Origin: Micropterix aruncella
Taxonomy: Eukaryota > Arthropoda > Insecta > Lepidoptera > Micropterigidae
DNA: 64,000 bases
Assembly (NCBI GenBank): GCA_944548615.1
Contig: OX155961.1
Coordinates: 17,308,838-17,372,837, forward strand
Direction: 5' to 3'
Made by a program: the position numbers and the translations under genes. Position 1 is the first letter of the stretch. The number at the start of each line of letters is the position of its first letter. The notes below the pieces were generated by a model that did not search any database, was not told the DNA's origin, and was given only the letters and a program-made list of their open reading frames with translations. Shown in pieces: positions 47,226-59,567 of this stretch.

Positions 47226-47910
47226 CAGTGCGCCTAACAACATACTATTAGGCAACAGAGTGTTCAGCCGCGCAATTACAATGGCGGAAGCCTTTGTTGA
47301 TTGATTCGCCAGATTAACCACACGAAATTACTATTTTTACGATGACTGCTCTTTTTTACGATAGATGATAGTCGTTTATTGTATAAACTGACCGACAATC
47401 ATTAACATTATATCGGTTATAAGCTCGTGACGTCGTAATAGTCTCTAAAGAAGCTTCATTCCCTGTTACATTTAGCTTACATAATTTTACAAGATGTACC
47501 CGCGGCTTCACCCGCATAAAAGTATCTGTGTTGTAATAATTTTTTTCTGCTATAGTGCACAAACATTGCATAAATAATATGTAAGGAAAGGCATAGGATA
47601 TACCTATGTATTAGTGGTACCCATAAGTAATCAATTATTTGGAAAGAAGGTTTTGCCTATAGTTCTGTACCAATCGTTGAAGAGGAAAAAGTATTCTTTC
47701 ACAGTTTTCAGTAAAGCAGCCTGCGTTGTAAATATTCTAAGAAGTATATATCATTTTATTGACCTGTAATAAAATGGCGGTGTTTTTACCTTTCGATGAT
47801 CATATTTGTCATTGCATACATTTTCCTATTTATGCCGGATTTTAAAGCAAAGGTAACAACAAAAAAAACGCGATATTTTTGGACATGTATTGAAGGTCAA
47901 CAGGTGTCAA
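47226..47910. other. No feature recognised
   Basis: AT-rich; ATGTACCCGCGGCTTCACCCG at about 47492 resembles a common insect repeat end, without enough context to classify. Confidence 0.3.
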
Positions 47911-48440
47911 CGCTGGTTCAGGAGGTTTGCAGCTGGTGATTATGACCTCTCTGACAGGCCTCGATATGAACGACAAGTATAGTTATCATAATGATACCTT
48001 AAAATCTCTGGTGGAATCTTATCCGATATTAAGTAAACAAGAATTATCGAGAAGCCTTGGGTCCGAATGGTCAACTAAACAAAGGCACCTTCTCGAAATT
48101 GGAATGGCACATAGGCAATGAATATGACCTACCGCATTAATTATATCAGGCCACAAAGGATCTTCGTCAATCAATTTACACTTTAAGTTGCAAGGAAAAT
48201 ATAAAATAATTGCAATGGGAAGTTTTACCCTATCCGCCGTACTCCAGATAGTGCTACGTCTGACGATTATTTATTCAGATCTTTGGACTATTAATTAAAA
48301 TAAAACAGTCATTTCTGTCGAAGGTGTAAGGACGCACCTTCAGTCACATTTTGCTTCACAAACCCTGAATTTCTATAAAAAAAGCATTGAAAATTTGCAA
48401 GAAAGATGGCGAACTTTCCTTGTTGATGAAGATATAATAT
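47911..48440 (+). pseudogene. Second mariner transposase, internally deleted
   Basis: N-terminal pieces RWFRRFAAGDYDLSDRPRYE and LKSLVESYPILSKQELSRSL are helix-turn-helix parts of a mariner transposase, in two frames. The next recognisable piece, PYSPDSATSDDYLFRSL after one frameshift (about 48250), is the third catalytic Asp region, and FASQTLNFYKKSIENLQERW (about 48350) the C-terminus. The middle third with the first two Asp residues is missing. It belongs to a different mariner subgroup from the element at 41-1362. Confidence 0.8.
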
Positions 48441-48544
48441 AAAAAAAGAAATAATATATTGTTTTTACTACAAAGTTTGTTTTATATTTCAAAATAATTA
48501 ATTACCCATGGATGCCTCTAATATTCAGACTGCCTTAAGTTACA

Positions 48545-49400
48545 TTATAAATAGGATAAAAACGAATGTACTGCGTAAGGATTGTAGCACCAGACGTTTC
48601 GGCGATGTTGTCCAGGTTATACTGAATTTCTGCCAATCGTTATCCGTTATTCTGCGGGTAGGCGGCAAACTGCTGCTGTTACTCCGCAGATATAGCGGTG
48701 GTAGGGCGAGGCGTGTTCGGCGCGTGTGTATTTTGAAAATCTGCCGTGCACATAACACTCACTGTATCTTATGTGGCGACCTTGCGCCCGGCGATGGGAT
48801 TTGAGAACATTTTAAGAACAGGGTTTCGCGTAGTAGAGAGTTTGAAACCGTCGTGTCGATTGCAGTTAGGGGTTGTTCTTATTTCAAAGGCTTCCCGAAA
48901 CATTCGGAGAAAGCAATATCGTTCTTTGGATAGCACAATGGGATTATGAAACTGAGCCCAATGGTTAGTTGTGTGAGCGTGGCCACCCTTCACTAGACTC
49001 CAATTGATTGTGAGCGAAGAGTGGTTCTCATCAAGTTGTTTTCTCCGTTATTGAAAGTCGTTGCAGTTGAAGTTGAAGTGTTTCAGAAGGTCTGTAGTAG
49101 GTTGCCAGTTCGTAACGCCTTGGTCGGTATTTCGCCGGTGTGTAGGTAGTATGGGCGCGAGGTGAAGTCGTGGTTGTGTGTCCGAAGTGTGAAGCGCCGC
49201 GGTAGATTCGAAGATAATGATGACCGCGTATACTATGCGTAGGTTGGTTGACTCGAAGGTAATGAAAAGCGCGAGTACTTGCAGATGAGCGGTTACTGTC
49301 CGCCAGGGAATGATATTGATCGATCGATATGTACTGCGTTTTATATGGTATGCAGTGACGCAATAGTTATAAGTGGGGTGAGAAATGAGTGTGTTAATTC
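48545..49400 (-). pseudogene. Penelope-like element: GIY-YIG C-terminus and 3' end
   Basis: On the minus strand: PAKYRPRRYELATYYRPSET (about 49130), then GHAHTTNHWAQFHNPIVLS and FLRMFREAFEIRTTPNCNRH DGFKLSTTRNPVLKMF, the C-terminal signature of the GIY-YIG endonuclease domain of Penelope-like retroelements (the H..N/REA.EI...NFNR.DG..LS..W/NP pattern). The catalytic GIY-YIG motif and reverse transcriptase are absent. The 3' UTR ends as in the other fragments, near TATCCTATTTATAATGTAA. This copy identifies the family of the short fragments elsewhere. Confidence 0.8.
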
Positions 49401-50094
49401 GTATCGATCAGGAGAAATGACATTAGTCATCGTTTGACTGTGCATAAAATGCCGAATTTGGTTGGAAATCAATTGCAGCTGACTCGTGTATATTCGAGCG
49501 AATTTGCGGTTTCGTTTCTGTAGAAATTACTTTTTTGTTGTGGGTATGTTGGACTGAGGCTCTAACAGTTGTTTAGTCTGTTATTTTGACCTTGTGGCTA
49601 CGAATGCTTATATTCAAGTGTGGATTTGGTTATAATATCGATGATTTTGGTTTTCTCTTGAATAACTATGGATCAACCGCTTGTGACGGTTTCTCTGGAT
49701 CGAATAGTCAACAATCAGAGTTAACAATTACAAACATTTTCAATTACAGAAATAATAATATAAAACAATAGCCACAACGATAATGAAGTCGAAAGGAAAG
49801 CACGCATAGCCTAACCTCAAAATTGTGACAGTTCTCGCTTACGGCCAATTAACTATCGCTAAACGGTGATCGAGGCTCGATTAAGGAAATTAACCAACGT
49901 TAGATTAACAGCGTGTTGTGCAAACGAATTTAGGATTTAACCATGGTCAGTGCTTTTAACCGTGATTTATCTTTCATAAGCGACGTTGGTGCAAGTCACC
50001 CTAGGCCGTTTTGACGATCGTTAATTAATAAGTATACTAGTTACCTGAATATATTAAATATTAATTTCAGCATTAAAAAAAGTATATTTCTATG
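49401..50094. other. No feature recognised
   Basis: Mixed composition; no coding remnant recognised. Confidence 0.3.
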
Positions 50095-50880
50095 ATATAC
50101 TGTACATAGTTACTGAAGTCAAGGACTTGGGAGTTTTTTCGACCCCAAGTTAAACTTCAAGGAACACATTAGGCAACTATCTACAACTTCTTTCAAGCTT
50201 CTAGGGTTTGTGATACGGCAATCCAAGCACTTCAATAATATTCGGGTTATGCGCACGTTGTACAACTCGATTGTTAGAAGTCGCATGGAAACGAATACAG
50301 CTATTTGGAATCCGCATGAAGATACTTATACCCTCATGCTGGAAAAGGTACAGAAGTGTTTTTTGAGATTTTTGTACTTCAAGCAGTACGGATATTATCC
50401 ATTTTTGTATCCGACTGCATTTATCACAAGCATGGTTGGCTATAATTCTCTCTGTCTCAGAAGAGAAATGCTGACCATGTCCTATGTTTTCAATCTAATT
50501 CGTGGTAAAACTGATAACCATAGCTTACTAGCCAAGGTGGATCTTTTCATACCAAATAATTATTTTCGTGCTCGATCGCACCATCTTTTCGCGGAGCAGT
50601 TCTCGCGCACTAACCTTACGAGGTGGAACTTGTTGGCGCGTGCTTTGCGGCGCTTAAATGAAATTCACTCGATGGCACCAGATTTCGATATTTTTACCGC
50701 CAACCCTCACTTGTTTAAATTGCAAGCTATTAATTATTTATTCTTATATGATAGCTAGTATTATATGTGTCATTCTATTTGTATATTACGGTATTATCTT
50801 TATTAATTTTACTTCTCAATGCCTTGGTTTTACTGTTATGTTGATTAGTAATACCTAAGTGAATAAACAAAATAAATAAA
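50095..50880 (+). pseudogene. Non-LTR retrotransposon C-terminal fragment
   Basis: Begins in coding sequence equivalent to VKDLGVFF (about 50117) and continues after a frame change into a 182-codon open frame (50210-50758) with RTLYNSIVRSRMETNTAIWN and EKVQKCFLRFLYFKQYGYYP, the C-terminal region after reverse transcriptase in LINEs of the jockey/CR1-like type. The last 180 codons are uninterrupted to the natural stop. An A-rich tail (AATAAACAAAATAAATAAA) follows. 5'-truncated. Confidence 0.88.
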
Positions 50881-51084
50881 AAATAAAAGATAGGAAGATA
50901 TAGTTGATTAAAATGTACTATTAAATGATGCTAAGTATACTTTCAATATAGACAATGGTATTTGTAATTGTAGTGATCTAGTAAGAGTAATGAAAATTAA
51001 TGGGCCGTTAAGAAATACAACAAATTTGAACCTTTTCCGACTTCCTTGTTTCGATACAAGAGCCTTCAGAAATGGTATTATTAA

Positions 51085-51505
51085 TGGCTGTTGAGGCCGA
51101 TTGCGTTTCTCTTGAACTAAAATCGGAAATTAGTTCATGTGAACGAGACAGAGCTGTACGTCAGAGCGGAATGTGAAATGAACGGTTGTCACTTTTCCGC
51201 ATTAAAACTACCCACATAAGATAAAGCAGGTAAATCTAACACCGCACGAAATGTGTTTAAATTTATTCGGGCGTCTATAAGTTCGACTGGTGGTTTTGGT
51301 TCATATTCCGGTCTGACGTATCGCTCGGTCTCTCCTATTTTCCTATTTTACTTCACGAAGAATCGCAATCGGGCCCATGTGAGCTTTGTAATAAACACCT
51401 ACGAAATATGGATAATATATTCAATACCGCAAGTATACATTCCGTATCTAAGACCTTACAATACATTCCGTATCTAAGACCTTACAATACATTCCGTATC
51501 TAAGA
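51085..51505. repeat. Interspersed repeat (related to 5.0 and 22.8 kb) and 26 bp tandem repeat
   Basis: GAACGGTTGTCACTTTTCC at about 51180 is the reverse complement of the sequence at about 5150. At 51436-51504 a 26 bp unit (ACATTCCGTATCTAAGACCT...) is repeated three times. Confidence 0.55.
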
Positions 51506-52792
51506 ATCCATTTGAAACAAACTGAATTAGGAGAATATTATGATTCGTATATGCGTAGGATAAAATTTTGGATAAACAGTACTGACCTAAATTTTATTTA
51601 ATATTTGCACTTTATTATCTGACAGTATACTTTATTTATTATGGACATTGCTATTTATTATTTTCTCTGACTACATATTGAAATATTTAATTGACTAAAA
51701 ATAATTTATAAATAAAGGATAATACACTTAAACACGTGCAAAAATACACATACACAACCATAAATACACAAACACGCACACACATACAGCATTGCACCGT
51801 CTCCGTGACTCTCCCAGCATACATGCACATACATAAACGCACACAATTCTCAAGTTACTTTTATGTTTTATAGGTATACGAGCACAAACATTAGTAAAAT
51901 TTACTAACAATAAAATAAATATAAATTTGAAATTCATAGGAAACCCATAATCGGTTTTATATTTTAATATGTATTGAATTTTGTAATTTCGGTCTCTACA
52001 CGGGACTTCAACTTTTTAACAAATCGCCGAATAAAACCATTAATATTTTCAAGAGAACCATCCGATGGTATCTGCTTAAAATCAACATCAATAACGACAT
52101 TTTCAAAACATTTTGAAAAAAACTTACTTATCAATGTAATGTAGGTTTCTAATTTATTTATTGTGAATTGTCATAATATAGTTTTCTTGTTAATTGGAAT
52201 AATATCGGAGTAATATACTGTATATATTTTTTTATTAAATTAAGTACTTGGTCATTCCTATACAATAGTGAAATTGTAATGGGAATGAATACTCTGTATT
52301 CTATGTCATACTATGTTCTTTCCTTGTTAAATAAAATATTAAATAAACAAATATTTGATTTAAAATCTTAAGTCAAGTCATTTCATTTGTTGATATATTA
52401 ATGGCTACCTACAAACCATATATTTTATATATATCCTTCTAGCCGTGTTCGGCCATAGCGACTGCATTGTAGATTCTAGTGTCTTCTTTAGTCTTCTCAG
52501 AGTCCATTATTCGCAAGCAGTCAAGTGCGCAGGCTATATTATAGTGCACAGGTGGGCGAGCGACCACGGGTGCACTCTCTCTTCCTCCCTCTTCTGAACC
52601 CGATGGAACGGAGACCGTTACGACCAGAGAAAAGTTTGGATGCAGATAAAATAAAATTAATTAATTAATCGCCAACACAGCAATGGCTGTCATTGTTAAA
52701 TTTGTACTCAATATTGCAGCTATTTTTTTCGGATTTAGTTCGTTTTACCACACAGTCATTTATGAATTTGGTAATAAGGCCTGTGGCGATGT
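51506..52792. other. No confident feature; small ORF with signal-like start at 52683
   Basis: AT-rich. At 52683-52796 a 37-codon + strand frame starts MAVIVKFVLNIAAIFFGFSS, which resembles a signal peptide, and ends CGDV. It is short and next to a protease pseudogene on the other strand, so it is probably chance. CA-rich microsatellite-like sequence is at 51735-51850. Confidence 0.25.
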
Positions 52793-53490
52793 TTAAGGTT
52801 TTTCTGGAGCTATTGTAGATATGACCGGTGACTTATTGGTAGTTGTTGTAAAAGGCGGTGATGTAGAAGATGCATTATTGGATTTATCCTGGTTTTTTGA
52901 TGATCTCGTGTTGTTGCTCATGGGGCTGTGGTGAATACAGCATACAGCCTCTTGTTCCCACATTATACAAAATTGTGATAGTTTCCCTTTTGGCAAATCC
53001 CCGTCAGTTTTTGGACAATTTTCCGGCGGTAGACATACTCCTAAAACGCCATTTATTTCACATGACTCTTCACGGCAGTGCCAGGTCCCTTGGCACTTCC
53101 GCAAGGGCTCTTTCCAATACTGGTAACGGCGATTATGTTGAAGAGGCATTGGTTGTCAGCTATCGTCACTTGCAGAGGTTCACCACTATCGCCTCCACAA
53201 GAGTCTCGTCCTCCTTCTAAGCTTCCAGCGCACAATTGATCGTCCGTTATACCTTGTGGTAACCTCTTTCTGAGAGTCTTTGCATATAGTCTTCGACAGG
53301 TCGGTTGGTCAATCAAATCCACCACCACCTTCAGTAAGTCGTCCGATGTATCTTCAGCAAAGTCGATCTGCCCCCAGCCAGTAACGACAGCTCGCTTGTT
53401 TTCGATGGTCGACTTTGTCCATAGACACGCTGGTTGAATATTTAATGTAAACTCAGACCGATAAGATCCTTCGGGACGCGTCCCGTGTTA
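52793..53490 (-). pseudogene. CLIP-domain serine protease pseudogene with domains in reversed order
   Basis: Reading the minus strand, 53490-53090 encodes the C-terminal half of a trypsin-like domain: FTLNIQPACLW, ENKRAVVTGWGQIDFAEDTS, DQLCAGSLEGGRDSCGGDSGEPLQ and IIAVTSIGKSPCGS. The serine motif is GDSGEP where GDSGGP is normal. At GPGT the frame shifts and a CLIP domain follows at once: CREESCEINGVLGVCLPPENC, KLSQFCIMWEQEAVCCI, then a Ser/Thr/Asn-rich linker ending in a stop at 52793-52795. In insect CLIP proteases (toll/melanization cascades) the CLIP domain precedes the protease, so the order here is inverted. The His and Asp parts of the catalytic triad are not seen. No introns interrupt the joined parts. 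It cannot make a working enzyme. Confidence 0.85.
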
Positions 53491-54344
53491 ACCGCGAGTG
53501 AATCCAGACTGTGGAATTGCACTGTATTCTTATAAATTTATTATTTAATTATTAATTAGAGGTGAGAAAAATTTCAAATATGTTGACACTTAGAATTTAA
53601 ATTTCGAAAAAATCCCATATATTTTACATATATTTAGAAAGCAATGGAAACAAATCTGATAGTAATTTGACAGGTAGCTATTCTGAAAGATTTTTCTTTT
53701 ATTCTTCGTAGCTATAGGAACATTTCATGAGAATTAGTTTAATTAGCTCATTTATTAAAGCTAATAAATAGTTGTGGCTTTGTTGATATTCATTTCTTGA
53801 TTCTACAAGTCATTATAAAAGTACGTAAACATTTTTCAATCGGAAATATAACATGAAACGTAAGAAATGTTAGAAAACATAAAGAAATAAATATTAAAAT
53901 AACGCAAGAAAATACAAAGAGATAGGTAAGCACATTACAAAGAAAAGAATTAACTTGATTGTAGTCATCACACGAGTAATATTCCTCCAAAAAGTGGTAT
54001 GAGTTAGCTGGGACAATTCTTAAGGCGGTTCTTAAACACCCTAAGTGATTGCGAATGTCGAATGCGATCGCTGAGTTTGTTGTAAACCGCTGGGCCGGCG
54101 ACATATGCTAGCCTCTCCGACTTAGATCATGCATGACTCACCGAACGTAGCTTTCTTCGAGATCTTGTTGGATAGTGGTTATTCACACCATTCACTTCGA
54201 ATTCGGCGAGATTTCTGTGATCGTAGAGCGCTACTTTCAGTATCTAGTTGGACGGCGTCGTCCTTATGTGTAAATCTCTAAACAGAGGCCTTGCTGGCGC
54301 GTCAAGCGACACGCGCGCTATTGCGAGGACGGCACGCTTCTGCT
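53491..54344. other. No feature recognised
   Basis: AT-rich left part; a GC-richer block at 54010-54340 has no recognisable gene. Confidence 0.3.
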
Positions 54345-55462
54345 TAATTCAAAAAAAAATTCAAAAATCAAAATTCTTTATTTATCAATAATATTACATT
54401 AATTTTAAAAATTCAAAGCCATCCTAACTAGGCGTCGCCTGTACTAAGGTAGGCTTAATATAAAAAAAAGTATAGTGGTTTACGTAACTAGCTGTAATAC
54501 ATCTTTGTATATTAATATGGTACATTTGAGAAGTTAAAAATGGAATAAGAAAGCGTAATAATATTAAATTTAGGTACATACATATAAATATATACATACA
54601 TATATAAATAAATATATACTTTATAGATAAATATAAAATAATTCTATATATATATACATATATCTCACAAATCGTGCACTATTTTAATATATATGTTATT
54701 AATGTCTCCGTTTCTTGTCGACCCATAGTCAAAAGTGACTTAGTTAGGTTTTTCTTTACGCCGTGACTATTTCTAGATTTCAATCCTGCAGGTAAAACAC
54801 TATTGATTTTGTTGAACAGTCGAGGAGCAATGTAAGAGAAGTGTTTTTGTGCAAAACTTGTTCTCTTTTTTTGGATTAAGTGCTGTCTGGTTGTTGTTAC
54901 TCGTGTTCCTTTATGGTGTGTTGAATATAGATGATAATTGTCATGATTATAGTAGTAGAGTAGGACTACCTTAGCGTATATTTGACGAACGTCAAGGACT
55001 TTTGATTCATTGTACAAGCTCTCAGAAGAATACCGGAAGGGTTTTTTGTGTATTACTCTTAATAGCGACTTTTGGGCTTTAATTAGAGGATCAAGTGCTT
55101 GCAGCGAGGCTCCACCCCAAGCTATGATTCCGTATGCTAGTAAGTTATGGGCCAATGCGAAATATATCGTTCGTACTAAATCTTTGGATACGGCATTTCT
55201 TATTAACTTGAATATATGTACAAGTTTTCTCAATTTTGTTGCAGTGCACCTGATATGATCTTCCCACTTCATTGTATAGTCCAGAGTTAATCCTAGGTAC
55301 TTTATTGTATCTACTCTTTCCACCTCCGCACACGTACAAGGCTTTCCGTCAACGACCGTGTTGCAAGTGTGGATTTTTAGTTTGCGCTGGGTTTGTTTGT
55401 CGTAAGTTTTCTTCATTTGAAAGGTCATATATTTAGTTTTAGAGTCATTAAGAGTCATTAAT
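54345..55462 (-). pseudogene. Non-LTR retrotransposon, 5'-truncated, with intact C-terminal frame
   Basis: A 259-codon open frame (54679-55458) begins at LTLNDSKTKYMTFQMKK, just after the reverse transcriptase catalytic core, and contains KYLGLTLDYTMKWEDHI, AYGIIAWGGAS, KAQKSLLRVIHKKPFRYSS and LFNKINSVLPAGLKS, the usual order for the C-terminal thumb region of jockey/CR1-like LINEs. The 3' UTR ends with an A-rich tail (AAAGAATTTTGATTTTTGAA). The uninterrupted frame suggests a recent copy; reverse transcriptase proper is missing. GAGTCATTAA is duplicated at the truncation point. Confidence 0.9.
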
Positions 55463-56024
55463 GAAGGCTCTTTGCCTGTCGGCTGTACGTCCCCATAAAT
55501 TCGCGCCGTACGTTATCATCAAATTAACATATGCAAAATATTACATGCGCAGCGCAGGTAATTCGAGAAATGCAGTTACGCGACAGGGTGCGTATTATGT
55601 TCATCCTAAATGTTCTCGAAAATCGTATTTCGCTTCCATGATATAAAAGCCATAAAACATACATATCTCTAACTCCGCTAAGTGAGGCCTGCATTTGCAT
55701 ACTTATATGTTGAAATAGCAAAAAAAAAACATATAGATACTTACGAGTATACGCGACATTAGAAAATTAATAAAAAATAAAAATTAATGATATGACAATG
55801 ACATTAAAAATAATTTACAAGTCTGTTAAATCTGCAATGGTAATATTAAATATGCCATAAAATTTTCGCAATTACTGCTGTAGTTAAAAGCCAATCATTT
55901 TATTACAACGGTTATTAATAAATCACTGTTGCATAAAAGTTTGAAGTAAACAATAATGTTATGGTGGATTTTTATGACAACCAATATCATTAGAATTTTG
56001 AGTGTCTGAATTTATTTTTCTTAA
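55463..56024. other. No feature recognised
   Basis: AT-rich sequence without recognisable gene. Confidence 0.3.
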
Positions 56025-56190
56025 AAAATATAGGATTAAAACGAATTTTCCGCATTCAGTTTGTAGCGCCCGATGTTTCGGCGATGTTGGAACCACCGTT
56101 GTCTATCCTGGACAACGGCGCTTGCAACAACGCCTAAGCGTCAAGTGCTACAAAATTCACGCGGCAAATGTGTTTGAATTCTATTTATGG
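56025..56190. repeat. Older Penelope-like fold-back (inverted 3' ends)
   Basis: Arms of about 70 bp, meeting at CCGTTGTCTATCCTGGACAACGG, are diverged versions of the fold-back at 26.9 kb (AAAACGAATTTTCCGC versus GCGGCAAATGTGTTT). Confidence 0.75.
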
Positions 56191-56827
56191 TAGCGAACGG
56201 TTTCGTGCAGTTTGGGCCACAAGATCCATTTTATTTCTCGGATCGGCTCAACTCACGATTCAGCTCCTATTTAGAAGTTCTCGTTCAGAAGGCTACTCCG
56301 GGTAAAACTCCCGCGTCTCAGGCCTCTCGAGCTGTTGGACCGGTTTCTCCTAGTATGATTGCATCCCGGCGCTACTGAACAGTTTGCGCACCGTTCAGCG
56401 ACGCCAATCGGTTGTGCACTCTGACTAATTGCTAAAGGAGCGTATGGAAATATACTGTCTCCTAAGCAGCGGGGGTGGATGTTGACCTGTTGTTATGCCA
56501 CTCTTGAAATGACCTTGGGCCACTCGATCCCGTGTGGCAATACGGGCAAAGAATGCCCAGGCCCGCGATAAATTCAAACTGAATTACCGCTGTAATTACA
56601 AAAGGTAGAGGTCGCGTAAGCGACTTCGGACTGGTAACCAGTCGGGAGGATGGAGGTATCCTGAAGGTTAACTACAGACGGAGATATCCTTCCAAAACTG
56701 GTAGTTAGGGGGCGAGGCTGCCGGCTGATTACCTTCCCGGTGTCTCGCCCTAAGGCGTATCACATATCGTTATACCAGTCTGGGGTGACGGTTTTGCCCG
56801 CTGTAGTCGACACCGCCCTACAGTATC
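56188..56827 (+). repeat. Hairpin-rich ~0.7 kb repeat family, copy 7 (inserted in a Penelope-like end)
   Basis: Complete copy with perfect small hairpins GGGCA-AAGAA-TGCCC (about 56535) and GTCGC-GTAA-GCGAC (about 56612) and the palindrome ACTGGTAACCAGT. It ends TGTAGTCGACACCGCCC. CTATTTAT flanks both sides (about 56180-56187 and 56828-56835), consistent with an 8 bp target duplication, and the Penelope-like sequence resumes after it with TATAATGTC. Confidence 0.75.
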
Positions 56828-56875
56828 CTATTTATAATGTCAAACAACCGCGATAGTCTTCGATTTCAAAAAATC

Positions 56876-57890
56876 TAAATCTCTGAATTTATGTGCAACA
56901 CTACTTTTCTGTAATAATAGTCATTTGCTTTTGACGATCTTACTGCTAACAAGCCAATTTCGACACCATCGGATTTATTTTCAACTAATCATTATTTTAT
57001 TGCTCTGTAATCATTACAGAGGTAATGTTTTACTTGTATATGGTTCGTAATTTAAGCGGATCTTCAAATTTAATCATTCAACAAAATAAAAACTCGCGGC
57101 GGTGGCGCCATCATACTTATTGGCATTTTAACATTTCTCCTTGTAGCGATAAATGCGAGAAATTCTGTTGATTTCTAGGTTATCCGGTTTGTGAAATTTC
57201 ACTTTTAAATATTGTCACACGCACAGACACTAATATTTCATTGGAAAGGTAGCGCACTAATATCACTTAATCAAAGATGACTAAGGGTAGCACGCATGTA
57301 CACAATGGGATCGATTGTGTTTCTTCGTGAACTTTCAAAGCCTCGTATCGACTTGCGAGAGCGACGTGCTGTGAGCTGCTCAATAGGTGCATTAGTGAGC
57401 GGCTCACAGTGAGCGTACGAGCCGCTGCGAGCCGACTTCGCTCCGCCCTTCAACTTTTAATTTCACGCCAAGCATCCTCTCATTTTACACGACTGTCCAA
57501 CAAAAAAGGAGTGTAATGTGTTCAGGGCTTATCTACGTATGTTTTCCGTTTCTTTATTCCACCATAACTTCTAACTGATTTAGAAGTATGTGGTATTGTT
57601 AGAATCTTTATGTCATTATCTAGTCAAATATCAAGTAAATAGTTGTCTAAATGTGCAAATCTCTAAATATCAATAAATGAACATAAATATATCGTATTTA
57701 GTGTCAAATGAAAGGCCTGATTGAGTACATCAAAAAAAATAATATGTGTATCATAGATAAATACAAAAACTACAAATATTTTATAAAAGAACAGTAATAA
57801 AAATAATTATAAATACAGTAGTTCACTTTTGAAACAGCGAGTGGGGTGTTTAAGCTCCCAAAGTATGTGATAACCCTTATACAACATTAT
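56876..57890. other. No gene recognised; CpG-richer block at 57.27-57.45 kb
   Basis: A block with GAGCGGCTCACAGTGAGCG and several CG dinucleotides (57340-57450) stands out from its AT-rich surroundings but has no supported function. Confidence 0.3.
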
Positions 57891-57965
57891 AACAAGCAAC
57901 GTTGCTTGTTGGCCCGCCACAGTCTTTGTAACGAGACACTCTCTAAGTGTCTCGCCGGGCGGGCC
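57891..57965. repeat. 20 bp perfect palindrome next to a two-stem cruciform
   Basis: AACAAGCAACGTTGCTTGTT (57891-57910) is a perfect palindrome. It is followed directly by an outer stem GGCCCGCC/GGCGGGCC (57911-57918 with 57958-57965) enclosing an inner 9 bp stem CGAGACACT/AGTGTCTCG (57932-57940 with 57946-57954; 5 nt loop). Confidence 0.9.
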
Positions 57966-59469
57966 CCTTTGAAGTCATAGTCAATAAAACGGAATCGTAA
58001 GCACGGCAGACTTTCATTTATCACCACTGCGACAGCGCCACGTCACTATCAGCAGTCTATTTGCGTGTGGGTTTCGGTGACAGTCCATGACGGTATATTC
58101 GGAGAAAATCCGTCATCCTACAACCGTCTCTTTCATTTTGCAGAAATCTGACTCTTTAGTGATTCGAGTGATAATGCTCTCACTCTTTTATAACATGAAC
58201 TCCTAATATACTCTAACACTGTCGCGGTTACCTAACATTTAAATTGAAAAAAAGAAACGGATTCTTACATCGGGGAATTAGCTGTGTGGCTATTGGCTTC
58301 GAAGACACCCCATAATGAAGCGTTTTATCTGTTCGCCATAAGTGTTGAAAAGCTGAAAATCTCCATATGACTCAAGTAATGGAACACATTAAGGCGGTTT
58401 AAAACCTCCATTAAGAAAAGTCAGCAATCTGCAAGCACACATTGGACAGTGATACGAACCATTGGTTGCAGTTTCATAATCCAAATGTGCTCTCGAAAGA
58501 ACAATTATGTTTCCCGCGAATGATCAGGGAGCAAAAGAAATCAGAAGAACGTAAACCTTTAATCAAGATCAATTTCCAACACATTGAACCCTGTAATTAG
58601 GAACTTCTCATCGCCGTCAATATTTGCTGATCAAGTCAAGAGCCAAGCTACTTCCTTCTAGCAAATAATTGTATCATGCTCAAGAATGCTATGGGCGTAA
58701 TATACGCTTTTTAGTGTATGTACGCCATTGAAAATTATATTTGATATATATATTTTTTTATAATATATGTATCTTAAGTAAAGATTAAAGTAGTAATGAG
58801 ACTTACTAATTAAAACACAAATATTTTGACACGTCCAAGAGCGGTATTTAGCCGCCAATTGGACACGACGTAAATGTAATGTAATATAATGAAAGGTTAG
58901 CATGATCCTATGAGAAAACCCAAAAAATTGTAAGCCTTGCTTAACGTAAAAATAACTGAGGAATTTTTCAATCTTTATAGTATTACTTTATACATGTATG
59001 TATGTATATTTATAAATATTTATATGTGTATGCATTTGTATATGTATGTATTCATTTAATTTTCAAATTGTTACATACTATTTTATGTATACATATCTAT
59101 CTACTTTAATATAATATATTTTAGTCATTGCATTCAATTCATTGCGTACAATGATAAGCAATTGATACCTCATAAGTAAATTCCAATACATAGGCACATA
59201 CATAATAGTTTAAGCTTACCTTAGTGCAGGAGAGGCCTAGGTAGGATGGCTTTGTAATTGCAATAAATCCACCTTTATAAATTTAATAACGAAGTTTGAA
59301 TTTGAATTTTTATTTAAATGCATGATCAATGTGCTTATCGCACAAGAGCTTGCATTCAATAAATATTCCCAATTTTCGAACATCACTGATTTTAGAGACA
59401 TAATCTCTAAAACGTTTCATCTCGTCATTATAAACATTAACTGTTCTAGGCACTGTGTAAAACGACTGA
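57966..59469. other. No gene recognised
   Basis: AT-rich with TATG-type simple repeats at 58990-59055. No coding remnant. Confidence 0.3.
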
Positions 59470-59567
59470 AATAATGTTACTATCATATCAGTCCGATTGC
59501 GCGCGCCTTTCCAAATTCAAAACAGCCTCGATGGAAACGTCAAGTCAAGTCGATCGGCGTCGAGTGG

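Noticed and set aside
52683..52796. Small secreted peptide (MAVIVKFVLNIAAIFFGFSS...)
   Set aside because: Only 37 codons, overlaps the end of a protease pseudogene on the other strand, and has no promoter or splice support.
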